Of a stretch of 39,175 nt of DNA, positions 30,122 through 38,443 are shown in pieces; the stretch's first letter is position 1, and the number at the start of each line of letters is the position of its first letter. The stretch spans positions 1-39,175 of the IMG/VR virus record IMGVR_UViG_3300033148_008353; one strand, 5' to 3'. The notes under the pieces are model-generated. The model did no database searches, had not been told where the DNA came from, and saw only the letters and a program-made list of their open reading frames with translations. Origin of the DNA: a virus. The position numbers were made by a program, and so were the translations under genes.

Positions 30122-30704
30122 CAGAACCCTCCAGGGTCATATTATCAATTGCATTCTCTAGTGTATCACCAATTCTATGCTCTGCATTATAGAGCTCAAA
30201 TTCTCCAACATCTCCCTCCTTAGGGAGCAGTAACCTATCAACAGTTATTGTCTGATGCCATGAGACTACCCATGAATCATAACCAGTACCGCCTTTTTTT
30301 GCACTATCTCCCATGTCCACAAATTTGCCGGGACCAATATGGAACCTCTCCGGCCTACTGACAAAATCAAAACCAAGGTCATTGCCATATATTATACGGC
30401 CTACAGCTAGACCAAAAATCCTCAGCTGGAGCTCCAGGTCTTGATTGGATATTCTGGTTTGGATTCCTAAAACACAATGAGCATTCATAAAACAATCAAC
30501 AGCAATTTGATTCTCATCATCCTCATCAAATGTCATCTCGTCTAGTTCTATAATTACAACAGGAGTCTTTGGAAAATCGTGTCTATACTCGTCCTTATAG
30601 ACTTCTACATTTGTAACCTCTCCAGGATTTTGGTTTGGTATTGCATCAAATATACAGTCATGCAAGGACCACATATAGACAAATAATTCTGTGTTTGGAG
30701 TCAT
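30114..30704 (-). CDS. Tail terminator-type protein
   Basis: A protein of 196 residues between the gpZ-like protein and the sheath-proximal genes. Its mixed alpha/beta order with an early Asp-Glu-Tyr region (VYKDEYRHDFPKTPVVIIEL), a central helix (QDLELQLRIFGLAVGRI) and a WVVSWHQTITVDRLLL strand is that of Mu gp37/lambda gpU-type terminators, which cap the tail before head joining. The assignment uses position and general pattern; sequence similarity is not obvious. It is more A+T-rich than neighbours and overlaps both. Confidence 0.55.
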   Translation of the reverse strand: MTPNTELFVYMWSLHDCIFDAIPNQNPGEVTNVEVYKDEYRHDFPKTPVVIIELDEMTFDEDDENQIAVDCFMNAHCVLGIQTRISNQDLELQLRIFGLAVGRIIYGNDLGFDFVSRPERFHIGPGKFVDMGDSAKKGGTGYDSWVVSWHQTITVDRLLLPKEGDVGEFELYNAEHRIGDTLENAIDNMTLEGSDG

Positions 30705-31252
30705 ATTCTAATCTGTTTGAATTGTCTGGAGAGCTCATCTCTAAATTTGGTCTCTGCCATTTTTGAGAATTTGTTTGCAATCTCCATCTCTCTCCCAGAT
30801 AATGGGATGAGTTGCTTGTTAACTGGAAATCTTTGGGACCCAGTACGCTTATAAACGCGAACAGATGAGCCCTGTCTGATTGATGCCATAAATGCTCCAG
30901 CAAAAAAATGGTCTCCAGAGAGGACCCCGGATTCTGTCTCAACAACTTTTTTTGCGGCCATTGCATCAATGGGATTTAATCCCAGCCAGATTTTTGCTAT
31001 TCGTTTTGATTTGACTTTATTGGTTGAAACAAAAACTCTCTGCCTAACTGCTTTGAGTTTTAGTCCAAACTCAATAGACATCTCTCTGACAACTCTGGTT
31101 TTAATCCAGCGAGCAGTTGAGATTAATGCCCTGCTGACTGCTTTGTCAACTTGTTTGACTGTTGCATTAAGCGCCTCTGGAATCTGAGCCAGCTCATCAT
31201 CCAGGCTAAATGCTGCAAAACTATCTCCAGCGACTTGTCCCACCGCTGGCAA
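30701..31252 (-). CDS. gpZ-like minor tail/head-tail completion protein
   Basis: A protein of 183 residues. Segments KAVSRALISTARWIKTRVVREM, IWLGLNPIDA, and SGDHFFAGAFMASIRQGSSVRVYKRTG with a conserved RVY/F-x-R-x-G motif match the prophage minor tail protein Z family (lambda gpZ, 192 residues). The first codon is TTG; a GTG at 31243 with AGAGG 9 bases upstream is an equally good start and would remove three residues. It lies between FII-like and terminator-like genes, matching lambda order. Confidence 0.75.
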   Translation of the reverse strand: MPAVGQVAGDSFAAFSLDDELAQIPEALNATVKQVDKAVSRALISTARWIKTRVVREMSIEFGLKLKAVRQRVFVSTNKVKSKRIAKIWLGLNPIDAMAAKKVVETESGVLSGDHFFAGAFMASIRQGSSVRVYKRTGSQRFPVNKQLIPLSGREMEIANKFSKMAETKFRDELSRQFKQIRI

Positions 31253-31592
31253 CCTCTGACTGATTCTCAGTTAACTCAACTAAAATCAGTCCATCTCTGT
31301 CATTGTATGGCTCAATCATATAATAGAGGATGCCATCATTGGTCAGAGTGTAACCCTGAGCAACATTGTCAGCATCTGCCAACTTACAACAGAAAATGGG
31401 ATTTGTGGACCTGCTGACAACCTTTGCATCTGATGAGGAGCCTGACTGTCTACTGAGCTCAATGTCAGTGTCAGGGTTGTCAATAATACCAAAAACAGTC
31501 ACTGGCCCACCAACGGGACCAGTGACTGTGAAATCATCTCCTAAGGCATCAATGATGTCAGCTGTTGCTGATATAAACAGAGACCTGGACAA
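31221..31592 (-). CDS. gpFII-like head-tail joining protein
   Basis: A protein of 123 residues (lambda FII is 117) from a TTG start. The order of early TVTGPVGG, then VFGIIDNPDTDIELS, SSSDAKVVSRST and a Tyr/Glu strand near the end (LYYMIEPYNDRDGLILVELT) resembles FII and related head-completion proteins with the GxxDxP motif. Two Cys are adjacent (FCCKL). It lies between the capsid region and the gpZ-like gene, as in lambda. Confidence 0.6.
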   Translation of the reverse strand: MSRSLFISATADIIDALGDDFTVTGPVGGPVTVFGIIDNPDTDIELSRQSGSSSDAKVVSRSTNPIFCCKLADADNVAQGYTLTNDGILYYMIEPYNDRDGLILVELTENQSEVASGGTSRWR

Positions 31593-31599
31593 TGAGTGC

Positions 31600-31818
31600 C
31601 TACTCTAAATCCTGAGCCTGTTTAGGGGCCTCTGGAGGAGTGTAGACCTCAATTGATTCTCTGTCAATCAGGAACTTAATGAGCTCCTTGTCTTTTGTAG
31701 AATCAAGGTTAAAAGTCTCTCCGGCATTGATGATGACATTTTCTCCAGATTTGCCATCTTGTTTTTCCTTTCGACCCATCTGGATTTGTTTCTTTGCTAT
31801 ATATTGTTTTTTAGGCAT
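31600..31818 (-). CDS. Small head-region protein
   Basis: A protein of 72 residues. Residues 1-24 are basic (KKQYIAKKQIQMGRKEKQ); a strand pair with NVIINAGETFNLDS and a Leu-Ile helix follow, then an acidic Pro tail. It occupies the position of lambda FI, between the capsid and FII-like genes, and may assist packaging or head completion. The match is positional. Confidence 0.55.
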   Translation of the reverse strand: MPKKQYIAKKQIQMGRKEKQDGKSGENVIINAGETFNLDSTKDKELIKFLIDRESIEVYTPPEAPKQAQDLE

Positions 31819-31837
31819 TATGCGCTCCTAAGTGCTA

Positions 31838-32860
31838 TTAATAAACTGTTACGCCAGCAGATGCATTGGGTCTAGCAGGGACCATCAATGGAGCTGATTG
31901 GCTCATTACATATTCAACAGATGGGTCATTTTCAACCCATGTTTTTGGCCAGACCTGAGTGGCCATGAGAGCCTCAACATCCAGAATTGCTCCAAATGCT
32001 CGAATCCCCTCAACTGCCGCTGAGCCCAGAATTATCTCATTATCTGGGACATACATTTGTTTTGTGCCTGCTGGTTGCTCATAATAGCCAGTATAGACCC
32101 AACAGCGAATGTTGCCGCCTAAAGTGCCCACCATGCGAACAACAGAGCCATTGCCTGGAGCTATTTCCAATGCAGACTCAGAGCCACGTAGGTCAGTGTT
32201 AATTGATTCTTTGACCTCATCAAATGATTTAAACCTATTCCATGCACCACGACCAAAAACGATGTCAGAAATTGGAGCCTCCATCAACTCTCCCCAGTCA
32301 TCAATGTCCTGGAGTGGGGTTGCAGTTGACTGGTCCCATCTAGCAGCTCCAGCCAGAGCAATTGTGAGATTTGGGTCTCTCTGGAAATCAACCTCAACTG
32401 TTGGATAATTGTCCCCAGCAACTGTGACCTTACCAGCGCGCATTGCCTGCACTGCCATCCATTCCCAGCGTCTGCGGATTTGTTTGGCCTGTTGGACAAT
32501 GATTTCCATGACAGTCATCTCTCTACGCTCAACTAAACTCAGAGGAGCATTGAGAGCCTCTCCTGCTTTGCGTTTGAGTAGTTTGCCAGGTTGTACCGCG
32601 CTTTTAGGTTTGACATAAGCCGGAGTAAACTTTTTGGCTGATTGTCCCTGATGTTTGTGGACTTGACCCTGCACAACAGGAGACACAAATGGAGCCAGCG
32701 TTAAATCAGTGCTCAGCTCATCAATGACAATCTCCTCTGTTTCAAACTCAGCAATATCTGGAAAAAATAAGCTAAGGATGAGAGGCTCAAATTGTAGGTT
32801 TTTGTCTAGCTCTGTAACCGATGCTACGAGCTCCGAAGTTGTGAATGTTTCTGTAGCCAT
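31838..32860 (-). CDS. Major capsid protein, lambda gpE family
   Basis: A protein of 340 residues, the same size as lambda gpE (341), in the HK97 fold. It matches gpE in order: FEPLILSLFFPDIAEFETE (lambda FDPLFLRLFF), the E-loop region with HQGQSAKKFTPAYVKPK and GKLLKRKAGEAL, then a Trp-rich helix, PTVEVDFQRDP (lambda PVEVDMGR), and the final strand QSAPLMVPARPN. AAAGGG lies 8 bases before the ATG. No N-terminal scaffold segment is seen, so scaffolding comes from the nested product of the protease gene. Confidence 0.96.
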   Translation of the reverse strand: MATETFTTSELVASVTELDKNLQFEPLILSLFFPDIAEFETEEIVIDELSTDLTLAPFVSPVVQGQVHKHQGQSAKKFTPAYVKPKSAVQPGKLLKRKAGEALNAPLSLVERREMTVMEIIVQQAKQIRRRWEWMAVQAMRAGKVTVAGDNYPTVEVDFQRDPNLTIALAGAARWDQSTATPLQDIDDWGELMEAPISDIVFGRGAWNRFKSFDEVKESINTDLRGSESALEIAPGNGSVVRMVGTLGGNIRCWVYTGYYEQPAGTKQMYVPDNEIILGSAAVEGIRAFGAILDVEALMATQVWPKTWVENDPSVEYVMSQSAPLMVPARPNASAGVTVY

Positions 32861-32872
32861 AATAGTTACCCT

Positions 32873-33250
32873 TTAAACCGCTGTAACGGTTTTGACATCA
32901 ATGGGAGTCCCATCAAATATTTGTTTTTTGAGGTCATCTGTTGTTAATGCTGCATCAAAAACAACCAAATCAATTGCAAACTGACCCCCTGAATAATACG
33001 GCCCATCAACATCTCCAGCAGATGCATCAATTGCACATGCTAGAATGCCCATGGCAACCTCTGACCCATCAACAGCAGCTGGGTCATGAGCAATCAATTT
33101 GTCTGATGCTGTGACTCTGCCAATGACAGTGAGCTCAGCCAAATTCTGGCCTGAGAGGATTGTCCCGGTTTGTGTTGTATGTGACCCTCCAATGAGGGCT
33201 CCGTTTGTATCATATGTCTCTACACTAGATGACGCTATTGGTCCTGACAT
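32873..33250 (-). CDS. Head decoration protein, lambda gpD family
   Basis: A protein of 125 residues (lambda gpD is 110). AGGAGAG lies 4 bases before the ATG. The core VDGSEVAMGILACAIDA and AAL...KKQIFDGTPIDVK match head decoration proteins that bind at capsid three-fold axes after expansion. It lies between the protease/scaffold and capsid genes as in lambda (C, nu3, D, E). Confidence 0.88.
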   Translation of the reverse strand: MSGPIASSSVETYDTNGALIGGSHTTQTGTILSGQNLAELTVIGRVTASDKLIAHDPAAVDGSEVAMGILACAIDASAGDVDGPYYSGGQFAIDLVVFDAALTTDDLKKQIFDGTPIDVKTVTAV

Positions 33251-33282
33251 TTTTCTCTCCTACTTTATAAAATAGTTAATTG

Positions 33283-33741
33283 TTAGTTGACCGTATGGCC
33301 ATGGGATTCTAGATACTTAACAGCAGCTGTTGTCCCTCTGTTGACTGACCTAGGCTCTCCACTAGCAGAGCCATCTGGAGCAATTCCATTGCCTCCAACG
33401 TTACCCATTGCAGCATCCAGCAACTCTTTTGGAGCTGCTGCCTCAGCAGCTGCCTCAATCTTTGTTGATGCTGACAAAATCGCAACTGATGCCTCAACAG
33501 AATTATCTGTCTCAAATGCCAAATGATTGGCCAGAGCAGACCTGCCATCAGCCTCAGCATGGGTCAATATTGATTTAATGCGTTGTTTCTCATCTGACAA
33601 CTCTGGGGCTGTACTCGCTTGAGTATCATCTCCAGCAGCTGTTTCCTGGGAGGTCTCAGCTGTGACAGTTGCCTCTGTTTCTGGGGTTGCATCATCATCA
33701 GTCGTTGCTGATGCTGTGGCCCCTGGTTTTGTCTCACTCAT
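33283..33741 (-). CDS. Nested scaffold protein (Nu3-like) from an internal start
   Basis: An in-frame ATG at 33741 inside the protease gene has AGGAGGGA only 5 bases away (33747-33754), one of the strongest ribosome binding sites in the window. The 152-residue product begins MSETKPGATASATTDDD and is acidic, Ala/Thr/Glu-rich and helical, as expected of a scaffold. Lambda C and Nu3 have the same nested layout. The shared C-terminal tail would direct the protease into the procapsid. Confidence 0.88.
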   Translation of the reverse strand: MSETKPGATASATTDDDATPETEATVTAETSQETAAGDDTQASTAPELSDEKQRIKSILTHAEADGRSALANHLAFETDNSVEASVAILSASTKIEAAAEAAAPKELLDAAMGNVGGNGIAPDGSASGEPRSVNRGTTAAVKYLESHGHTVN

Positions 33742-34677
33742 TCTGGTCCCTCCTGGATTTGTTATGAGTCTATTTTTCACAGAGACAGAATCTCTGAGTG
33801 TTTCAAATGTTTCCTGGAATGTGCCAACTCTGTCAGCAAATCCAATGTCAACAGCAGTCTGTCCCATGAAAACTTTTGCCTCAGTTGCTAAAACTGAGGC
33901 ATCAGCCATGTTTCTATTTCGGGCTATTGTTAACGAGAATAAAGCTCGCAACTCATCAATCCCCTGCTGAAACTCAGCTCTTACTGAGTCCGGCAATGGT
34001 GTATATGGATTGCCATCTGCTTTGTGTGCCCCTGCAAAAATTAGAGACACATCAACTCCAGCGCCCTCAATTTGTTTGCTGAAATCTACATGAGCCATAA
34101 TAACTCCAACAGAGCCAGCTCTCCCAGTCCTGGGGATGACAATCTCATCAGCAGCTGATGCTATTGCAAAGGCAGCTGATGCAGCTGTCTCATTGATAAA
34201 TGCTGTGATTGGCTTTGGTCCTCTTGATTCAAACAGGAAATCTGCAAAATCAAATAAACCAGCAACCTCTCCTCCTGGACTATCAATGTCCAATAATATA
34301 GCTTTAACCATGGGATTTTCTAACGCCATGATAATTCTATTTTGTAAACCATTGAGACCAGTCATTCCAGAGTAAGGTCTGATTGACCCCTGTCTCTGGA
34401 CAATTGTCCCCCTGACATCAATTATTGCTACTCCATCCACAATATTAATAAATCGTGAATGGTCAGCCATTGGGAAACTCTCCTGTAGAGAGCCCATTAT
34501 TTCTGTTGGAGAATAATCCTGACCATCAACATCAGTAATTGAGTTGATTTTCAATTTGTCAGAAAGCACACTCAGCAATATTTTTGCCTTTGATGGGTCT
34601 AGCAATAACGGCGTATTGAATGCCCTTGCTGCTAAATACTCATAAGGAGCGCGCATGCTTTTTGTAGAATTGGTCAT
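33283..34677 (-). CDS. S49 head maturation protease/scaffold, lambda gpC family
   Basis: A protein of 464 residues (lambda gpC is 439). It has the SppA/ClpP-like fold. AILLDIDSPGGEV at 126-138 is the oxyanion strand, NETAASAAFAIASAADEI at 162-179 carries the nucleophile Ser167, and AGAHKADGNPY at 216-225 carries the general base Lys219. From residue 313 the chain becomes the acidic scaffold. It processes portal and scaffold during head maturation. It overlaps the portal stop by 4 bases. Confidence 0.95.
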   Translation of the reverse strand: MTNSTKSMRAPYEYLAARAFNTPLLLDPSKAKILLSVLSDKLKINSITDVDGQDYSPTEIMGSLQESFPMADHSRFINIVDGVAIIDVRGTIVQRQGSIRPYSGMTGLNGLQNRIIMALENPMVKAILLDIDSPGGEVAGLFDFADFLFESRGPKPITAFINETAASAAFAIASAADEIVIPRTGRAGSVGVIMAHVDFSKQIEGAGVDVSLIFAGAHKADGNPYTPLPDSVRAEFQQGIDELRALFSLTIARNRNMADASVLATEAKVFMGQTAVDIGFADRVGTFQETFETLRDSVSVKNRLITNPGGTRMSETKPGATASATTDDDATPETEATVTAETSQETAAGDDTQASTAPELSDEKQRIKSILTHAEADGRSALANHLAFETDNSVEASVAILSASTKIEAAAEAAAPKELLDAAMGNVGGNGIAPDGSASGEPRSVNRGTTAAVKYLESHGHTVN

Positions 34678-36341
34678 GTGTTATTTGTATCAACTCCAGG
34701 AGATTCTTGCTCAGGGGCCTCTGGAGGCTCTGAGAGAATCCTGTCAGCTAACCCCAAAAATGGAGCTGGCAATCCCAGACTGGTCAGGATTTTTCTCTCC
34801 CTGGCAATCTGCTCAATGACCTCTGTCCAGTCTCTGCCTAATTGAGCACATGCCTCCTCTAATGAGATGAGACCAGTGTCTAATTGCAGGACAATTGTTT
34901 TGGTTTCTTTGAGTCCATCAATTTGAGGCTGGCCAGTTGCAATCCAGCTGGCATTAATCCATGCTTCCTTAGCATCCCAAAAACCAGGGACTCCTTTGGG
35001 GACCTTTATTTCTCCAGAGTCCAGAGCCTCCTCCAGCCATAATGAGTAAATTTTGGAGGCCAGGGGAATTGCTACGATGTTACGCATGCCCATGAAATAT
35101 CTCCAGGACTGCATCATTGCAGCTCTAGCTGAGCTAAAATTTGTTTTTGTAAAATCTCTGGAGAACTCCTCATAGGACATATTAAATCCAGCTGCCATCC
35201 TACGGACAAACGACTGCTCAAATGGAGAAAAATCAGCAGTTACTGAGGCTCTATTTAAATTGAGCTTATTGTTGGGAGGCAGATGGACAATTTTGGCTCC
35301 ATCAAATTTGAGATTATTTTGGTTTGTGTACCAGTCCTGGAATTGCATATACTGACCCAGGTTGCTGGTCTCTAAATCATCTTTATTTGTTACACCTATT
35401 GCATCAAATATTGTCTGGCTGTCCATGTTAGATTCAACAGTCACAGCATACATTGCATTTAAAATAGCATTCTGGAGATGGGAGTCAGAGAATTTCTCCA
35501 ACATTTTGACTGATTTTAAAACAGAGACCAGTCTGTTGATGCCTCTGGTCTGTCCGGCTCTCAATGGCTCAAACACATGGAGCATTAATTCCCTGCCCCA
35601 GGGAGCTCTCCTGGGGACATCAGTCCATGTGTGAGTTTCAGACCCAGCCAGGGACCTCTCCGATTTGTGAGAATTTCTGACCCAAAAACTGCTGGCCTCT
35701 CCCATAGCATTCATTTGGACCCCAGCTCTGAGGCTGTTTGTGTCCTGTCTGTCATGAGGGTTGCTGATTCTATCTGGGTCAATCAATCTGATTGCTGTCT
35801 TATATTTGCCTCTATTTGGAATCCACTCAGCAGATGCAAAAATCTCTCCAGATGTGACAGCTGTCCTGACACCCTCTCTGATGATTCCTGTAAATGTCCT
35901 GCGTCCCTCAGCATCAATCCAGTAATCACATGACTCAGCCCAGAGAGAAAATTTAGCCTCAATTTCCATGGAGAGCTCAGCAGCTTGCTCCTGGTCTAGA
36001 CCCAACATTTTTGCATTTGGTTTGGCTGAGAGTTTGAATGATTTCCCAACAACAGCATCCACATGTGTCTGGATTCCTGATGAGATTAATGAGTCATTCC
36101 TGGCCAGGTCCTGGGACCTGTTTGTCAGTTTTTCTCTGTTTGGCAAATAGGCAGCATCTGCTGATTGTTGTCTGGGATTCCATCTGGCCAGCTCTCTGCT
36201 AACAGCTGAGCCAGAATAGCTTTGGTTTGGCCCACCAGTCATTGATGCTGCTGGTTCCCCATTGGGAGCCAGGATGACAGATGTTTCTGGGATATTATTT
36301 GCACTCACCAAATCACTCCACCTGGTCTCTGATTGCTGCAT
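34674..36341 (-). CDS. Portal protein, lambda gpB family
   Basis: A protein of 555 residues (lambda gpB is 533). Early residues ARNDSLISSGIQTHVDAVVG, then SGEIFASAEWIP with RLIDPDRISNP, HVFEPLRAGQTRGINRL and DFSPFEQSFVRRMAAGFNMSY with DFTKTNFSSARAAM are portal signatures of this family. It forms the dodecameric DNA entry ring. The start overlaps the gpW-like gene by 37 bases; the shorter ATG choices would lose conserved residues little, so the exact start is open. The last about 45 residues are Pro/Glu-rich. Confidence 0.95.
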   Translation of the reverse strand: MQQSETRWSDLVSANNIPETSVILAPNGEPAASMTGGPNQSYSGSAVSRELARWNPRQQSADAAYLPNREKLTNRSQDLARNDSLISSGIQTHVDAVVGKSFKLSAKPNAKMLGLDQEQAAELSMEIEAKFSLWAESCDYWIDAEGRRTFTGIIREGVRTAVTSGEIFASAEWIPNRGKYKTAIRLIDPDRISNPHDRQDTNSLRAGVQMNAMGEASSFWVRNSHKSERSLAGSETHTWTDVPRRAPWGRELMLHVFEPLRAGQTRGINRLVSVLKSVKMLEKFSDSHLQNAILNAMYAVTVESNMDSQTIFDAIGVTNKDDLETSNLGQYMQFQDWYTNQNNLKFDGAKIVHLPPNNKLNLNRASVTADFSPFEQSFVRRMAAGFNMSYEEFSRDFTKTNFSSARAAMMQSWRYFMGMRNIVAIPLASKIYSLWLEEALDSGEIKVPKGVPGFWDAKEAWINASWIATGQPQIDGLKETKTIVLQLDTGLISLEEACAQLGRDWTEVIEQIARERKILTSLGLPAPFLGLADRILSEPPEAPEQESPGVDTNNT

Positions 36342-36520
36342 TTAAATTCAAGCTCAGAAATACGCTCATTTAATAATGCTAATTTGGGACCAGTCATGTT
36401 TGTATATTTAATGCTACGGCCTTTGATGTCAGCCTCTGCAACTAGACTACCAGTCATTATTTTAAACTTAGCTGCTTTGAGTGCTGCCAACTCATCAATC
36501 TCATCCTGTGTAGCTGCCAT
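36305..36520 (-). CDS. gpW-like head-tail connector
   Basis: A protein of 71 residues (lambda gpW is 68). It has an N-terminal helix (TQDEIDELAALKAAKFKIMT), a beta hairpin (VAEADIKGRSIKYTN) and a second helix with ALLNERISELEF, the alpha-beta-beta-alpha order of gpW. It plugs the portal after packaging. It begins 3 bases after the terminase large subunit stop. Confidence 0.88.
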   Translation of the reverse strand: MAATQDEIDELAALKAAKFKIMTGSLVAEADIKGRSIKYTNMTGPKLALLNERISELEFKCSNQRPGGVIW

Positions 36521-36523
36521 CAG

Positions 36524-38443
36524 TTAACCTCCCAGCAATGATTTCATGTTATCAGTCATAGTAGCTCCAGCCTCATTGTCCCCTCTATTGGCAGATTTTG
36601 CAAGACTCTCCAATCTCACTCTGAAAATTCTCATGGCTATTTTCAATGCTGCGTAGCTATAAACACGGCAATCTGTAGCCTCATTCCTGACACCCGGTTT
36701 GCAAACATATTTGTCAACACGTTTGCCGCCTGGATATGTTGGGACCTTTTTTTCAGCTGTCAACATTTTATAGAATACCTCATCATAACCAGTTGACTCA
36801 TCAATTGGAAAATGACAAAATCCTGGTCCAGATTCAAACATCCTGAGCCTGGGGAAAATAATGTCCTTGATTGTATCGGTCCCCAGGGATGTTAAATAAA
36901 CTTTTTTATCTGATTTCTTTTGAGGGAAACTCTCAATGGGTTTGCCTGCAATGCTGGCTCCTTTGATTGGGATGGCCCATTTGAGTCCATTCTCCTTTGA
37001 AAAATCATAGACAGAATCTGGTTTGTAACCAGAGTCAATGGCAGCAATTGAGACCCTGATTTCTGTCCCATCTTTTTTGTGGAATGCTTTTTTTAATTCT
37101 GCTGCGAATTTCTTACGGTCTTTTAATTGAGTAATGTCTCCATGTAGGACTCCATATTCAATGCCCCAGGATTCCTCTCCCAGACCCCAGCCAACAACCT
37201 CCCACTCAAACCTATCAGCTTGAATGTCAGCTCCAACTGTTAAATAAACAACCTCATCAGGGACCTGGGCAATGTATGGCTCAGCCTTGTTTTGTATAGT
37301 TTCCCAGTCTAATTTTTCTCCCTGGTCATCATCCCAACACTCTCCCAAAACGGTGTTAACAAAAACCTGGAGAGTCAATGGGTCTCCTTTAGAATCCAAA
37401 AACTCCTGGACCAAATTGCTCCAGGATGCATTTGGGAATGAGCTGTACAAAGTAGAAACATGAAATCCAGCATGTCCATTGAATGGTTTTGTAGCAACCC
37501 ATTCCCCATTGTCAGTCATCCATGATTTTGAGCTCTCCTCAATTTTGCCATGACAATGTTTGCAAATATAATGAGCTGTTAATGGGAGATGATTTCCCTG
37601 GGCATCTCTGTCCCAGGAGATTCCATGAGTTGCTTTTTTTTGTTTTGGTTTGCTGTCATCTTTTTTGGAGGACCTAAATTCCCCCCAGATTAACCGCTGA
37701 GTTTTTTTGCAATGAGGACATGGAACCATAAAAAATCGCTGGTCAGATTTCTCAAATAGACCCTCAATTCTGCTCTGTCCTTTGATTGTTGGAGTGCTCC
37801 CATAAATAAATTTTGAATGAGGAGAGGACAGAGCCCGTTTCTCTCCCAATTTGAGTTGGTCTCCCTCAGCCCCTGCTCCGATTATATAGCCATCGCACTC
37901 ATCAAAAACAACAGTGTCAACTGTTATCCTCCTAAAACTCCTGGGAGTATGGGCTCCAACAATGTTGAGAGTCACTCCTGGAGCCTGTTTTTTTAACATT
38001 GTATTTGATGAGGTTGATTTTTTTACATCAGAAACCAAACCATTTAAGACTGGGACATCTCTGAGCATTGGAGCAATCTCATCTTTTGAGAAACCTTTGG
38101 CATCATCATCTGTAGGCTGTACGATGAGCATGGACCGCTTTGCTGTATGGATTGACCTGCCAACATAACTGCAAATCATTTTTGTGTAACCAGTCCTAGA
38201 TGATTTCATCATGGTTACTTTGGGGATTTCATCATCAGACATTGCATCCATGATGCCTATCTGATAGCCAAATGATTCCCATTTTCCTGGCTCTGATGAT
38301 GACTCTGCACTGAGATACATAAACTCATCAGCCCACTCCGACAAACTCAGAGGAGGGTCAGTCCTCAGAGCTCTGCTGGCTGAGTCAATCGCTCTGATTA
38401 AGGATGGATGGAATGACATCAGATGAGGCTGAGTTGCATGCAT
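36524..38443 (-). CDS. Terminase large subunit, lambda gpA family
   Basis: A protein of 639 residues (lambda gpA is 641). KSSRTGYTK at 80-88 is the Walker A-like loop (lambda KSARVGYSK) and VVFDECD at 178-184 is Walker B. A zinc ribbon is formed by CPHC at 240-243 and CKHC at 292-295. The nuclease part has VGADIQADRFEWEVVGWG at 401-418 with Asp404, and AAIDSGY at 465-471. It pumps DNA and cuts at cos-type sites. It overlaps the small subunit by 59 bases; an in-frame ATG at 38419 would shorten it by 8 residues, and neither start has a good ribosome binding site. Confidence 0.96.
   Translation of the reverse strand: MHATQPHLMSFHPSLIRAIDSASRALRTDPPLSLSEWADEFMYLSAESSSEPGKWESFGYQIGIMDAMSDDEIPKVTMMKSSRTGYTKMICSYVGRSIHTAKRSMLIVQPTDDDAKGFSKDEIAPMLRDVPVLNGLVSDVKKSTSSNTMLKKQAPGVTLNIVGAHTPRSFRRITVDTVVFDECDGYIIGAGAEGDQLKLGEKRALSSPHSKFIYGSTPTIKGQSRIEGLFEKSDQRFFMVPCPHCKKTQRLIWGEFRSSKKDDSKPKQKKATHGISWDRDAQGNHLPLTAHYICKHCHGKIEESSKSWMTDNGEWVATKPFNGHAGFHVSTLYSSFPNASWSNLVQEFLDSKGDPLTLQVFVNTVLGECWDDDQGEKLDWETIQNKAEPYIAQVPDEVVYLTVGADIQADRFEWEVVGWGLGEESWGIEYGVLHGDITQLKDRKKFAAELKKAFHKKDGTEIRVSIAAIDSGYKPDSVYDFSKENGLKWAIPIKGASIAGKPIESFPQKKSDKKVYLTSLGTDTIKDIIFPRLRMFESGPGFCHFPIDESTGYDEVFYKMLTAEKKVPTYPGGKRVDKYVCKPGVRNEATDCRVYSYAALKIAMRIFRVRLESLAKSANRGDNEAGATMTDNMKSLLGG

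Noticed and set aside
33251-33282. TATAAA upstream of the decoration protein gene as a promoter
   Set aside because: No -35-like hexamer at a suitable distance. The gap mainly holds a ribosome binding site and sits within a continuous late operon.
33287-33970. Plus-strand frames inside the protease/scaffold gene
   Set aside because: They are mirror images of the Ala/Thr/Glu-rich scaffold coding sequence, without start signals.
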